From assembly GCA_902762615.1 (NCBI GenBank), contig CACWOX010000007.1, forward strand, positions 1 through 64,000: a stretch of 64,000 nt of DNA, in the 5' to 3' direction. The translations under genes were made by a program, and so were the position numbers. Under the pieces are notes generated by a model that worked only from the letters and a program-made list of their open reading frames with translations, had not been told where the DNA came from and searched no databases. Below, in pieces: positions 41,905 through 51,206 of the stretch; position 1 is the stretch's first letter; every line of letters begins with the position of its first letter. The DNA is from an uncultured Ruminococcus sp. (GTDB taxonomy: Bacteria; Bacillota; Clostridia; Oscillospirales; Acutalibacteraceae).

Positions 41905-43020
41905 CTAATCTTCGTCATCCTCATCGTCAAACTCCCACAGAATCAATCCTGCGTTTGTAAGGACTCTTTGAAGAGGAGGAAAAACAAACACTATATACGC
42001 CGCAACCGCTCCTGTAACCGCCATACAGCCCTGCGACAGATTGAATTCGCCTGACAGTGTGAGTATTCGCAAACCGCCCACGGCAAAGAACATGACCGCG
42101 ATGGTCAGCAGATAGAGCACGATATTGCGGAACGGCTTGAAAAGCATCAGCAGCATAAAGGCGATAGGAACCACAAACAATGCGCAGCCCAGCATGCCGG
42201 AATTGCCCATAGCGGTCAGACCCTCCGCCACATCGGCATTGATGTGCGATTTGGCGTATGCCAGTGCGTGTTCCCTGTCTATACCGTAAGCCAGCAGCTT
42301 TTTCAAAAACAGAGCGTCGGCGGCATAGATCACATAATAGGCAAACAGCGCATACGCGGCAAGCCGCATGATGATTTCCTTGCCCACACGGAACGGAATC
42401 AGCGACGTATTCAGCCCTACAGCGGTAAGCAGGCAGACGGATATTTCGATAAAACAAAGCGGATCAAATATTGTCGAATGATAATCCATTCCGACCATGA
42501 CGTACACGCCTATTCCCCCGAGTATCAGCAAAAGCAGGGTAAACAGAAGTCTGAGCCATCTTGGGATATTGTCATTTTCCACATCGCCGTATTCTTCCTC
42601 TTCTTCTATATCCGCATGATCCGCGTTATCCGGCTCAGCGGCAGAGGAATGCATCATGCTCTCGTTGGACTCAGCCTGCATAATCGCCGCAAGCTCGTCA
42701 TGATGTGCCATTTTCCTTTTATCCGACTTTGCCTGCTCCGGCTCCGAAACAGACTCCGGCTCGGGCTCAGGCAAAGGTTCAGGCTCCGGCTCAGGTGCAG
42801 ATTCGGGTTCGGCAGGTTCGGAATCATCCGGCATTGCCACAGCCCTTGCAGCCTCCGCCGCCATGGCTATCTCGGCGGCTTTTTCCTCCTTGGCGCGGCG
42901 CTCGTGCTCCTGCTCGAGCATTCTGGCGCACTCGGCTTCAAATGCAGCCATCTCGTCATCTTCATCCGAAATGCTTTTGTCGGTTTCAAAGCTGTATCCG
43001 CCGGAATTCCGGTTATCCAT
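41905..43020 (-). CDS. Membrane protein with long acidic N-terminus, unknown
   Basis: The 371-aa protein begins with about 150 residues of low-complexity acidic sequence, including a Glu-Pro repeat stretch (PEPEPEPLPEPEPESVSEPE), and continues with about seven membrane helices (LRLLFTLLLLILGGIGVYVMVG ... GCMAVTGAVAAYIVFVFPPL), ending in FDDEDDED. No family is recognised. The acidic part would be cytoplasmic if the first helix runs outward. It lies between lgt and folD in the same transcription direction. Confidence 0.75.
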   Translation of the reverse strand: MDNRNSGGYSFETDKSISDEDDEMAAFEAECARMLEQEHERRAKEEKAAEIAMAAEAARAVAMPDDSEPAEPESAPEPEPEPLPEPEPESVSEPEQAKSDKRKMAHHDELAAIMQAESNESMMHSSAAEPDNADHADIEEEEEYGDVENDNIPRWLRLLFTLLLLILGGIGVYVMVGMDYHSTIFDPLCFIEISVCLLTAVGLNTSLIPFRVGKEIIMRLAAYALFAYYVIYAADALFLKKLLAYGIDREHALAYAKSHINADVAEGLTAMGNSGMLGCALFVVPIAFMLLMLFKPFRNIVLYLLTIAVMFFAVGGLRILTLSGEFNLSQGCMAVTGAVAAYIVFVFPPLQRVLTNAGLILWEFDDEDDED

Positions 43021-43055
43021 AATAGATCACCTCTTTCATTATTGCTGACTGATCA

Positions 43056-44045
43056 TCAGCGATCGGCTGACTCCTCCGACGGAGTTTCCCCTTCGGAAGA
43101 GGCTTCATGCGCCTCCTGCCATACCTTCGTGTGTTGGAAGCTCACATCGGTGAGGGCAAATGCAAAGTCAAGCCCTGCGACGCCCTTGCCTTTTTCGGTG
43201 CGCTTAATATACGGCAGCTTGACGGGCATGTCGTTCCAGCCCAGATAGAGCAGCGTTCCTGCCGCCAGCACGCAGATGATCGCAAGCAGCTGTGAGACCT
43301 TGATGACATTGTCCACAAGCCACAGGCTGTCGGTTCTCAGACCCTCTATCCATGCTCTGCCAAGACCGTACCAAACCAGATAGCTGAGGAACATCTGTCC
43401 CTTGAATTTGTAATAACGCCTGCTGATGAAATGCAGCAGCACAAAGCCCGCCAGACACCAGATGGATTCATAGAGGAAACAGGGGTGCACGGTGGTGGGT
43501 CCCACCTTCTGTGAAACGCCGCCCACCATCTCGTAATAATACGTGTTGGCGCTGTACATGCCCCACGGAAGGTTCGTCTGACTGCCAAACGCCTCCTGAT
43601 TCATGAAGTTGCCCCAGCGTCCTATTCCCTGCCCTATCAGAAAACCGACGGCGGCAATATCAAATATCGGAAGAATCTCGATTTTCTCGACATATTTGCA
43701 CATGATCAGTCCGGAGACAAACGCCAGTATCACTCCGCCGTAAATGGCGAGTCCTCCGTCACGAATATTGATCATCTCCCACAGACTGTTGTAGCTGTTG
43801 AGACGGAAGATGACATAATAAATTCTCGCGCCGATAATTCCGCAGAACAGTCCGACCAGCACGACGTCTATCAGCGGATCCATTTTGACGTCGAAATTCT
43901 TGGTGCTTCTCCACGCGTAAAGCACCGCCAAAAGGAATCCCGTCATTATCAGCAGTGCATACCAGTAAATATCCAGTCCGAAAATGGTGAATGCGACTCG
44001 GTTGATGTCGAATTCCAGACCCAGCTTAGGGAAACTTACCTCCAT
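43056..44045 (-). CDS. lgt: Prolipoprotein diacylglyceryl transferase
   Basis: Lgt moves diacylglycerol from phosphatidylglycerol to the lipobox Cys of prolipoproteins, which this genome uses heavily. The 329-aa membrane protein shows IYWYALLIMTGFLLAV, a GLFCGIIGARIYYVIF helix with the key Arg, RDGGLAIYGGV, and the Lgt signature GRWGNFMNQEAFG. The C-terminus (about 280-329) is extended and acidic. The ribosome-binding site AAGGAGGCG overlaps the end of the upstream peptidase-like gene. Confidence 0.96.
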   Translation of the reverse strand: MEVSFPKLGLEFDINRVAFTIFGLDIYWYALLIMTGFLLAVLYAWRSTKNFDVKMDPLIDVVLVGLFCGIIGARIYYVIFRLNSYNSLWEMINIRDGGLAIYGGVILAFVSGLIMCKYVEKIEILPIFDIAAVGFLIGQGIGRWGNFMNQEAFGSQTNLPWGMYSANTYYYEMVGGVSQKVGPTTVHPCFLYESIWCLAGFVLLHFISRRYYKFKGQMFLSYLVWYGLGRAWIEGLRTDSLWLVDNVIKVSQLLAIICVLAAGTLLYLGWNDMPVKLPYIKRTEKGKGVAGLDFAFALTDVSFQHTKVWQEAHEASSEGETPSEESADR

Positions 44046-44048
44046 TAA

Positions 44049-45338
44049 TTACGCCTCCTTGCTCCGTCTGACCACAGACAGGGAGCTGTTTGAAAGTTCA
44101 AATTGCTCGAGAAATCTTTGATTGCCCTCGTCCACCGTGACCTCTGCGGCAGCTTTGACCGCCTCAAAGGTGTCGGTGCCGAACATCAGATCATCTGCCA
44201 GATTGTCGGCGATGTCGTCGGCATTGTTGAAAAATGAGATCTGACTGCCGAAGCAGCTGCGTCTGGCACATTCAAAGAGCCTCGGCGAAATGCCGTCCCG
44301 CCTGACCCGCTCAATTTCCTCAAATATCTCATCGCGCAGCGTTTCGGGCGAATGGCTCATGCCCTGAAAGATCATGTTCTGCACGCCGCTGAGATACATA
44401 TAATCGCAGCCGAAGCCGGGATTGATGAGCTTTTTGCGCATCATGCGGCTGTAAAAATCCGAGACCGGTCCGAACACGGCATTTTTGATAATGCCGGAAA
44501 GCACCCTCTCGCGTTCGGTAGTCACACGCCAGCGTTCCTTGAATCCAAGCTGGAATATCGGCAGCGGCACGTCGAATTCCTGCTCGATAAAGGGCTGAAC
44601 CACTCTGCCGTCGTCCTCCGGACACCGGCTGACAATCCTAAGCTGCTTTTTGGGAAGCAGCAGCCTGTCGCATATTTCCAGCACACGTTGCGGGTCGACA
44701 TTCCCAGCCACGCCCAGCACCATGTTATTCGGATTGTAGAATGTGTCGTAGCACCTGTAGAGCAGCTCCGGCGTGATCAGGGAAATAGATTCCACCGTGC
44801 CGGCAACGTCGATCCTGATCGGGTGATCACGGTACATCGCCTTCATCAGGTTAAAGAAAACACACCAGCCGGGATTATCGCGGTACATGTCTATTTCCTG
44901 CGCAATAATCCCCTGCTCCTTGCGCACGGTTTCCTCGGTGAAGTAGGGCTTCTGCACGAAATCCAGCAGTATCTCCAGCGCCTTGTCAAACTCACGCGTA
45001 CAGGCAAAGAGATAGCAGGTCTTGTCAAAGGACGTGTAGGCATTGGCGCAGGCTCCCAATTTGGCATATCGCTCGAAAGCGTCGCAGTCCTCGTTTTCAA
45101 AGAGCTTGTGTTCGAGATAATGGGCGATTCCGTCAGGCACACGGGTGAATTCACCGCCGTCCACGCTGAAATCGTTGTCGATGGAGCCGTATTTGGTGCC
45201 GAACACCGCATAAGAGGTCTTGAATTCCGGCTTGGGACAGATCGCTATTTTAACGCCGGTCGGGTGGGTCGTGAAATACACCGTTTCCCCCGTCAGCCTG
45301 TCCTCCCGAACCTCGAATCTGTCAGAATGGCTGCTCAT
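44049..45338 (-). CDS. M16-family zinc peptidase (YfmH-like)
   Basis: The 429-aa M16/pitrilysin-type protein has the inverted zinc motif H-x2-E-H in GIAHYLEHKLFEN near residue 72, with the distal Glu probably in EKPYFTEETVRKEQGIIAQEIDMY. It pairs with an M16 protein lacking the motif directly upstream, overlapping by 4 bp, as in the Bacillus ymfF-ymfH pair. Such pairs probably form a heterodimeric peptidase. The substrate here is unknown. Confidence 0.88.
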   Translation of the reverse strand: MSSHSDRFEVREDRLTGETVYFTTHPTGVKIAICPKPEFKTSYAVFGTKYGSIDNDFSVDGGEFTRVPDGIAHYLEHKLFENEDCDAFERYAKLGACANAYTSFDKTCYLFACTREFDKALEILLDFVQKPYFTEETVRKEQGIIAQEIDMYRDNPGWCVFFNLMKAMYRDHPIRIDVAGTVESISLITPELLYRCYDTFYNPNNMVLGVAGNVDPQRVLEICDRLLLPKKQLRIVSRCPEDDGRVVQPFIEQEFDVPLPIFQLGFKERWRVTTERERVLSGIIKNAVFGPVSDFYSRMMRKKLINPGFGCDYMYLSGVQNMIFQGMSHSPETLRDEIFEEIERVRRDGISPRLFECARRSCFGSQISFFNNADDIADNLADDLMFGTDTFEAVKAAAEVTVDEGNQRFLEQFELSNSSLSVVRRSKEA

Positions 45339-46654
45339 TGCTCCCCGCCTCCTTCCGGCTCGCCGCTTTCCTCCGAAATTTCCGGAGCAAGCAGGTAAAC
45401 GGTGTCAAGCCGCGCCAGCGAGGCACATTCAGCCACCTGACTGCGGGTGACAGCCTTCATGCGTTCGGCTGCCTGTTGCGGTGTGCGCACGCAGCCGTCA
45501 AGATGCTGCACGGCGTACCATTGCTCGATGGAGCCAATGGAGTCGCTGATATTGTCAAAGGCGCTGAGGGCAAACAGCTTGCTCGCGTTGAATTCATCGT
45601 CTGTAAACTCATTGTTTGCGATAATGGCAAGCTGCCGCTTAATCTCGTCCACCGCTTTTTGGAAATTGCTCTCTTCAATGCCGCTTCGCACAAACAACAG
45701 ACCGCTGGAACGCGAGTAGGCAGAGGAACAGTAATAGCACAGACTCAGCTTTTCGCGCACATTGTTGAAAAGCAGGCTGGTCGTACCTCCCCCGAAGAGC
45801 AGCGACATCAGCCGAGCCGCCATCGTGCGGTCGTCCGGCTCGATGATCGGAATTCGCATTCCCATGATCATCTTGCTCTGCTGCACGTCCATTCGCTCGG
45901 TAATCTCACGAACCTCCGTGACCTCCCTGTAAACCGGCGGCTCCGGCAGTTTTGCGCGGCATCGGTCTGTTTTTTTAAATTCACGGGTAAATATGCGCTC
46001 CACCGGCTTGTAATCGGCGCCGCCGACCATGACGATCTCAACCTCGGCAGTGCTGAGTATCTTTTTCCAAGCCGCGGCAAGCGCCTCTCTTGTCACACCG
46101 GGAAGGTCTTCCAGATAACCGCCCGGTTCGATGCCGGCAGGCTCTCCCTCGCACATGATTGCGGTGCAGCGATGGGCGGCATATTCCGCCTTGTCGTTAA
46201 CGCGTGAACGGATGCGTTCCTCGGCGTTTCTCAGCGTTACCTCAAGGTCGTCCTCGCGGAACATTTTCCCGTCGTCTCCCATTGCCGGACGGAAGATCAG
46301 CTCACTGAGCAGCTCGGCACATTCGCCCGAGATACATTCCCCGTCCGGAATAAATCTGTCGTCTATCATATCAATGCCGACAGTGAGCATCTGGCAGCTC
46401 CCGATATTCGAGACAGATGTGTCAATATCCGCACCGTAAAGCATGGAAGCGGCACGGCGAAGCTCGTTGTATTCCGGATATTTTGCACACGAGTGCCTAA
46501 GCAGCGAAATGAGCACGGCGTTGAGCGTAACCTCTTCCCTGCTCAGCGGATGGTAAAAGTGCACCGCTATGCAGGAATTCTTAAACCGCGTCTCAGGTAT
46601 CGCGCGGAAGGTGACTCCGTCCGCCAATGTGCTGACATACATATTATTCAACAA
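45335..46654 (-). CDS. M16-family non-catalytic partner (YfmF-like)
   Basis: The 439-aa protein has the M16 fold (LLRHSCAKYPEYNELRRAASMLYGADIDTSV..., C-terminal SLLFGGGTTSLLFNNVREKLSLCYYCSSAYSRSSGLLFVRSGIE) but no HxxEH zinc site; the R/Y pair of the substrate-binding half is present. It is probably the non-catalytic subunit of the next gene's peptidase. Start: TTG at 46654 with GGGGGA about eight bases upstream is favoured over ATG at 46642. It overlaps the next start by 4 bp. Confidence 0.85.
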   Translation of the reverse strand: MLNNMYVSTLADGVTFRAIPETRFKNSCIAVHFYHPLSREEVTLNAVLISLLRHSCAKYPEYNELRRAASMLYGADIDTSVSNIGSCQMLTVGIDMIDDRFIPDGECISGECAELLSELIFRPAMGDDGKMFREDDLEVTLRNAEERIRSRVNDKAEYAAHRCTAIMCEGEPAGIEPGGYLEDLPGVTREALAAAWKKILSTAEVEIVMVGGADYKPVERIFTREFKKTDRCRAKLPEPPVYREVTEVREITERMDVQQSKMIMGMRIPIIEPDDRTMAARLMSLLFGGGTTSLLFNNVREKLSLCYYCSSAYSRSSGLLFVRSGIEESNFQKAVDEIKRQLAIIANNEFTDDEFNASKLFALSAFDNISDSIGSIEQWYAVQHLDGCVRTPQQAAERMKAVTRSQVAECASLARLDTVYLLAPEISEESGEPEGGGEQ

Positions 46655-46667
46655 TCAACTGTCCCCC

Positions 46668-47117
46668 TTACGCCTCCGGCTCAATGTATTTTTCTATATC
46701 CGGCTTGAAATTCTCGTCCGAGAAGAATTCCTCGATGTATTCCTCCGGCATCTGCGCTTTTTCGGGCGTTTTGCGACTTTCCTCGTCCAGCCTGTGAAGC
46801 ACCATTCCGCTGATCAGCATGATAATTCCCAGCACGCCCACCGCGACAGCCAGCACCCGTATGATAAATATTTTTTTATTGGCGCTGTCCCCGGCGTCAT
46901 TTCCGTTTTCGTCAGGCTTTGATTCATCGGTCATTTCTTCCCCGATTGCGCAGCGTTTCTCTGTCTTTTCGGGCATTTTACCGACAATTGGCGGATTGTC
47001 TTCGGCTTTTTCTTCAGCAGCATTCTGACTTCGGGCTGATTTCATATCATTCAGCTCGTCAATCAATGCCTCGTCAAACAACTTGTTATCGCGCCTCAGA
47101 TTTTTTTCGTTATCCAT
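46668..47117 (-). CDS. Small single-pass membrane protein, unknown
   Basis: The 149-aa protein has a charged N-terminal half, one membrane helix (IFIIRVLAVAVGVLGIIMLISGMVL, about 83-107) and an acidic C-terminus (EEYIEEFFSDENFKPDIEKYIEPEA). There is no signal peptide. It lies between the phosphohexomutase and the M16 pair with short gaps (20 and 13 bp), so it is part of the same operon. No family recognised. Confidence 0.72.
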   Translation of the reverse strand: MDNEKNLRRDNKLFDEALIDELNDMKSARSQNAAEEKAEDNPPIVGKMPEKTEKRCAIGEEMTDESKPDENGNDAGDSANKKIFIIRVLAVAVGVLGIIMLISGMVLHRLDEESRKTPEKAQMPEEYIEEFFSDENFKPDIEKYIEPEA

Positions 47118-47137
47118 ACCCTTGACCGTCCCTCAAA

Positions 47138-48655
47138 TCAGCCGATGAATTTTTCTATCGCGGTCAGATCAAGGCTGCCGCAGCCCTTGAGGAATTCGTA
47201 CAGCCTCATGGCGATGGCGCGGCAGCCGCCTTGCTTCATGCTTTCCAGATTGAGGGGCATGATGGGGTCGTGCACGCTGAGCCGTAGCAGGAACCAGCCC
47301 TGTTCGTCCTCAAACGAAACGCGTATTCCCTCGCGGTTGTCGTCGGCAATGATCCATTCCCCGTGAGCTGCCGCGTATTTTTCAAGGTCGGACAGCACCT
47401 GTTCGCCGTACTCCCTGAAATCCTCCGCCTTTATCCTGAAACGAAGCTCCTGCTCCTCCAGCGGCTCCTCCAGCTCGGCTGTGAGCATGGCAAGGCTCTC
47501 TCCGCGAGCGCGAAGCTGCGCCATTTTTATGATGATCATTGTGACAAGATAAGCGCCGTCGTCAAGGAAATAATTCTCTCTGAGCGCGGCGTGTCCGCTG
47601 GTTTCAATGGCAAGCGGGCAGTCAATCCCCTGCTCGTTGAGCTCCACGGCGCGGTTGATGACGTTGCGGTATCCTCTGCGGTAGCGGTAATGCACACCGC
47701 CGAGCGTGCCTTCTATGAATTTTCTGAGTCCGGCAGATGTGGTGGAATCGGTCACGATGGTGCCGCCGGGACAGTTTTCCAGAGCAATGACCGAAGCGAG
47801 CGCAACCAGTCTGTTGCGGTTTATCTCAGCGCCCAAGCTGTCCACCGCGCCGCCTCTGTCCACGTCGGTATCGAATATCACGCCCAGATCGGCATGCGAA
47901 CGCAGCACGGCTCCGCAGATGGATTTCATTGCCTCCTTGTTCTCGGGATTCGGTATGTGATTGGGGAACATTCCGTCCGGTTCAAGGAACACGCTGCCGG
48001 AAATATCCGCTCCCAGAGGCTCCAGCACGTCATAGGCATAGAAGCCGCCCGCGCCGTTTCCGGCGTCCACAACAATGTGCAGCCCCTCGAGCGGACGGTC
48101 GTAATTTTCGGCTGCTATTCCCTTGCGGATGATATCCCGCAGATGCGCCGCGTATTCCTTCATGTAGTCAATGCTCTCAGAGCTGCCGCCACCGACGGCT
48201 TCGGGGGATCTGCCCTCCTCGCAGAAGCCGAGGATCGCCTCGATGTCACAGCCGTCCAGACCGCCCGCTGGCGTGAAGAATTTCAGACCGTTGCGGTGAT
48301 AAGGGTGATGGCTGGCAGTGATCTGAACAGAACCGTCGAGCTGCTTGTCCAGCGTGATCATAAACATTGACGGAGTGGACGAAAGCCCGCAGTCCAGCAC
48401 CTTTGCGCCGCATGCAGCCATGGCGCTCACAACTGCCGAACGAATTCTGTCGGCGGAAATACGGCTGTCGTGACCTACGGCGACCTTCAGCTCGCACGGC
48501 TGCTTTCCGGTTCGCTGTGAGAGCCACAGCAAAAATGCCTTTGCCATCTTGCCGACGACCTCGTCAGTGAGATTGAGAGGTTCACCCTCCACGCCGTCCA
48601 CCGCGACTCCGCGAATATCGGTGCCGCTCTTGAAGCTCTTCCAGAATTTATCCAT
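47138..48655 (-). CDS. Phosphoglucomutase/phosphomannomutase family protein
   Basis: The 505-aa alpha-D-phosphohexomutase has all four signatures: catalytic phosphoserine loop ITASHHPYHRNGLKFF (His replaces the usual Asn after SH), metal-binding FDTDVDRGGAV in place of the common DGDADR, sugar-binding ETSGHAALREN (the usual GExSGH position), and a C-terminal phosphate-binding part. It interconverts hexose 1- and 6-phosphates; which sugar cannot be told. It is the first gene of a long minus-strand run that includes lgt and folD; a TATAAT-like box lies near 48730. Confidence 0.88.
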   Translation of the reverse strand: MDKFWKSFKSGTDIRGVAVDGVEGEPLNLTDEVVGKMAKAFLLWLSQRTGKQPCELKVAVGHDSRISADRIRSAVVSAMAACGAKVLDCGLSSTPSMFMITLDKQLDGSVQITASHHPYHRNGLKFFTPAGGLDGCDIEAILGFCEEGRSPEAVGGGSSESIDYMKEYAAHLRDIIRKGIAAENYDRPLEGLHIVVDAGNGAGGFYAYDVLEPLGADISGSVFLEPDGMFPNHIPNPENKEAMKSICGAVLRSHADLGVIFDTDVDRGGAVDSLGAEINRNRLVALASVIALENCPGGTIVTDSTTSAGLRKFIEGTLGGVHYRYRRGYRNVINRAVELNEQGIDCPLAIETSGHAALRENYFLDDGAYLVTMIIIKMAQLRARGESLAMLTAELEEPLEEQELRFRIKAEDFREYGEQVLSDLEKYAAAHGEWIIADDNREGIRVSFEDEQGWFLLRLSVHDPIMPLNLESMKQGGCRAIAMRLYEFLKGCGSLDLTAIEKFIG

Positions 48656-48825
48656 GACTATTTTCCTTCCTTAAACTATGATTTATCCATTTCCTGCAAT
48701 GAATTAGTATAGGGTCATATTAGGATTATTATACTACACATCTGCGATTTCATCAAGTACATTTTAAGGCAATCGCACCATTCCGGACAAAAAAGCCGGA
48801 TAAATCTTTAAAAAATGCAAAAAAA

Positions 48826-48859
48826 CCGCTCCGCAGCCGGAATTTTGACTGCGAAACGG
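48826..48859 (-). terminator. Terminator of the 3D-domain gene
   Basis: Minus-strand arms CCGTTTCGCAG and CTGCGGAGCGG are followed by seven T, 34 bp after the stop. The rest of the 237-bp gap holds a second small hairpin (TCCGG/CCGGA at 48782-48800) and AT-rich promoter DNA for the phosphohexomutase. Confidence 0.85.
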
Positions 48860-48892
48860 TGTTTCGGTATATCGGATTGTTGAATTGTAGGA

Positions 48893-50083
48893 TTAGTCGA
48901 GGACGTAGACCTTGACCTGACGTCTGCCGAAGTTGGTGCACTCGCGTTCGGTGTTGTAGAAAAGATCGACAAGAACTCTGCCGCTTCTGAGCGCTCCGCC
49001 TGTATCGGCTGCTATGGCATAACCGTATGTATATCTGCCGTCTGCCGAAACGATGTAGAGCTTTGTTCCATAGGGAATCTTTCTGGGGTCAACTGCGACC
49101 AGACCTACCTTCACCGCCTTACCGGTGGCTGTACGGGAGCCTCTCGGTGCAGTGTAAGCCGTTCCCTGACCTGTGAGCACCTTGGAATAGCTGACTTCCT
49201 TGCCGTTGATGGTAAGGGTCTTGCTGCCCTTTTTGGTGGTTGTCGTCTTTTTGGTGGTTGTGGTGGTCTTGGCGGCTGTCGTATTGTTAGTTGTCGTGGT
49301 GTTCTTGACGTCTGCCGCATTTTTTGTGGTTGCCGTATTTTTGGCAGTTGTGGTGGTCTTGGCGGTTGTCTTCTTGGTTCCCTTGAGAATGACCTTATCG
49401 ACCGTTTTCTTTGTGACCTTGTCAGTGACTTTTGTTTCGGTGAGCTTTCCGTTGACGTACTTCTTTGTGGTAGTAACCAGCTTTTCGCCGTTTACGCCTT
49501 CCACCGCAACCTTTGTCTTTCCGCTTTCGAGGGTACTGTCATTTTTTGTGACGGTCTTGAATTGAACCGTCTTGGTCTTGGTATCCTTCACGTATTTTAC
49601 GCGGTCGATCTGAATGAGCATATTCTCCTCAGCGTCGGCTGTCAGTTCGACGTTGATGGTGTCCTCTCCCTGAGGAAGAGCTATGCCCGAATTCTCCAGC
49701 GCTTCTCCAACGCTGCCGCTGACTGCGGAGATCGTCTTTTCCTCGCCGCCGTCTATCACCTTCATATTGAAGGCTCTGATAATCGTTATCGCCTTGACGG
49801 AATTGTCCGAATTGTTTACCGCGTATGCGTCGTTGTCCGAAAGGGCAAAGCCTGCCTGTCTGATGATCTCCACCGAGCTTTTGTTTTTGGCGGTGACGAC
49901 CTTGCTGGACTGCGTACCGTCTGTTACCTTTACAACCGAGAGATTGGATGAAATGAATATTGAGCCGACCAAGGCAGCTGCGGCAAGAACCATCGTTGCG
50001 CCCTTGCGGCTCCTTATGAAATCTGCTTTCTTACCCAAAATCTTTTCCTCTGCTTTCTTTACCGCCCGGGATTCACAACTCAT
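48893..50083 (-). CDS. DUF348/ubiquitin-like and 3D-domain cell-wall protein
   Basis: The 396-aa protein (ATG at 50083) has a cytoplasmic start, a membrane anchor (ATMVLAAAALVGSIFISSNLSVV), a DUF348-type domain (STKVVTAKNKSSVEIIRQAG...), a G5-like segment (VKDTKTKTVQFKTVTKNDSTLESGKTKVAVEGVNGEKLVTTTKKYVNG), a Thr/Lys-rich linker (KKTTAKTTTTAKNTATT...) and a C-terminal 3D domain named for its Asp residues (AADTGGALRSGRVLVDLFYNTERECTNFG). It resembles YabE/resuscitation-factor-type proteins that act on peptidoglycan. It is driven by the consensus promoter 50182-50210. Confidence 0.9.
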   Translation of the reverse strand: MSCESRAVKKAEEKILGKKADFIRSRKGATMVLAAAALVGSIFISSNLSVVKVTDGTQSSKVVTAKNKSSVEIIRQAGFALSDNDAYAVNNSDNSVKAITIIRAFNMKVIDGGEEKTISAVSGSVGEALENSGIALPQGEDTINVELTADAEENMLIQIDRVKYVKDTKTKTVQFKTVTKNDSTLESGKTKVAVEGVNGEKLVTTTKKYVNGKLTETKVTDKVTKKTVDKVILKGTKKTTAKTTTTAKNTATTKNAADVKNTTTTNNTTAAKTTTTTKKTTTTKKGSKTLTINGKEVSYSKVLTGQGTAYTAPRGSRTATGKAVKVGLVAVDPRKIPYGTKLYIVSADGRYTYGYAIAADTGGALRSGRVLVDLFYNTERECTNFGRRQVKVYVLD

Positions 50084-50181
50084 TCCCAAGCGTATAATTT
50101 GTTACCGTTCAACTTAACCCGCATGTATTTCCAAAGGTCTTGTCTCCGGGCCGTCCGGATCATCTCCCGAACGATGTGTCT

Positions 50182-50210
50182 ATTATATTCCTTTGATATC
50201 CTATTGTCAA
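50182..50210 (-). promoter_or_regulatory. Promoter of the 3D-domain gene
   Basis: On the minus strand TTGACA (50210-50205), 17 bases, TATAAT (50187-50182). The leader of about 90 nt is GC-rich, with a TCCGG/CCGGA hairpin; it does not match the c-di-AMP riboswitch that often precedes such genes. Confidence 0.87.
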
Positions 50211-50513
50211 ACAGAATTAATTAATAACTTTTGTACACTATCTCTATATCAGATTTTTAAAATCGCAAAATCAATATTTTTTTATATATACAATTGTCAG
50301 AGTTTAACAAAAATTCGCTCAATCGTAGTTTAGTGCATTAAATCACTACAGTGAAAATTTGTTCAAGGTGCCGAATTTGCCCTGTCATTTTTTTGTTACC
50401 ATTCTTACGGATTTGTATTTCATATCATCTCAATGTCATTTGTATCTGGATTCTGTTGCTATACGTTTAAATATATTCATTGATGGTTGAAAAAATACCC
50501 AATTCAGAATCAA
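50211..50513. other. AT-rich intergenic stretch
   Basis: This is about 300 bp of AT-rich DNA with no credible gene and no recognised RNA. A small inverted repeat (TCACTACAGTGA) lies at 50342-50353. It may carry upstream elements for the 3D-domain promoter. Confidence 0.35.
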
Positions 50514-50516
50514 AAA

Positions 50517-50543
50517 ACAGCCGACACACAAGGCGACGGCTGT
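50517..50543 (-). terminator. Terminator of the small Usp-like gene
   Basis: Minus-strand arms ACAGCCG and CGGCTGT are followed by TTTTTT, 40 bp after the stop at 50584. Confidence 0.82.
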
Positions 50544-50583
50544 CATACAAGTGTTAATGCAATTGATTCGGTCAACAAAACGG

Positions 50584-50961
50584 TCAGCGATGAGCAGAGA
50601 TGACTTCATCATAATCCGAGCTGACGGCTACATCAGGGAGCATGTGTGAAATCAGTCTGCCTGCTCCGCAATCAATGCCGCCGCCTATGATCAGGCTGGT
50701 CACTTCGCTGCTTCTGACATATTCCAGCAAAGCAGCCGCGGGCTGAGCGCTGTACAGCACCGTGAGGCGTGCACCGACAGATGAAGCATATCTGAAAAGC
50801 GCCTCTGTGGATTCGGCATATCCCGCGCTGCACTCGGGGAAAATCCCGACGACCGACATACTGTCTCCCTTATGCCGACAAAGTGCCAGCAGGCTTGCGG
50901 CTGGACGGTAAAGGATACCGTCGGAAATGGACATTGACATTGCACACTGTTTACTCATCAT
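50584..50961 (-). CDS. Small protein resembling a universal-stress/Rossmann-type domain
   Basis: The start at 50961 (AGGGGGA five bases upstream; a second ATG follows directly) gives 125 residues. The pattern SVVGIFPECSAGYAESTEALFRYASSVGARLTVLYSAQP...LLEYVRSSEVTSLIIGGG alternates strands and helices like UspA or KdpD-Usp domains, with TSLIIGGG as the nucleotide-site-like end, but it lacks a clear ATP motif. The assignment is tentative. It is a single-gene unit. Confidence 0.55.
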   Translation of the reverse strand: MMSKQCAMSMSISDGILYRPAASLLALCRHKGDSMSVVGIFPECSAGYAESTEALFRYASSVGARLTVLYSAQPAAALLEYVRSSEVTSLIIGGGIDCGAGRLISHMLPDVAVSSDYDEVISAHR

Positions 50962-51139
50962 GGCTTCCCCCTGTATATTTTTCAATCAAAAAAGCGTCAA
51001 CATTGCTTCTGCCTTTTGTTTTTGTTTAATTACAGTATACTCCAAAAAGATGAATTTATATGCGCAATTGCGTGTATGTTTTGTGTATGTTCTATCAATT
51101 TTATGTGAATGAATATGTATTATTTGTTAATTAGTACAA

Positions 51140-51177
51140 GGCAGCGCATCCATCATCACACGAATAGATGCGCTGCC
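51140..51177 (-). terminator. Hairpin after the lipoprotein gene at 51207
   Basis: Perfect 11-bp arms GGCAGCGCATC/GATGCGCTGCC with a 16-base loop lie 30 bp after the lipoprotein stop. The T run is weak, so the role is probable rather than certain. The neighbouring stretch 50986-51139 holds no gene. Confidence 0.65.
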
Positions 51178-51206
51178 ATATAAAAAAACAAAAACAAAAA
51201 ACAATA

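Noticed and set aside
49990-50200. c-di-AMP (ydaO-type) riboswitch ahead of the 3D-domain gene
   Set aside because: Such genes often carry one, but the leader is only about 90 nt and lacks the conserved sequence blocks I would expect.
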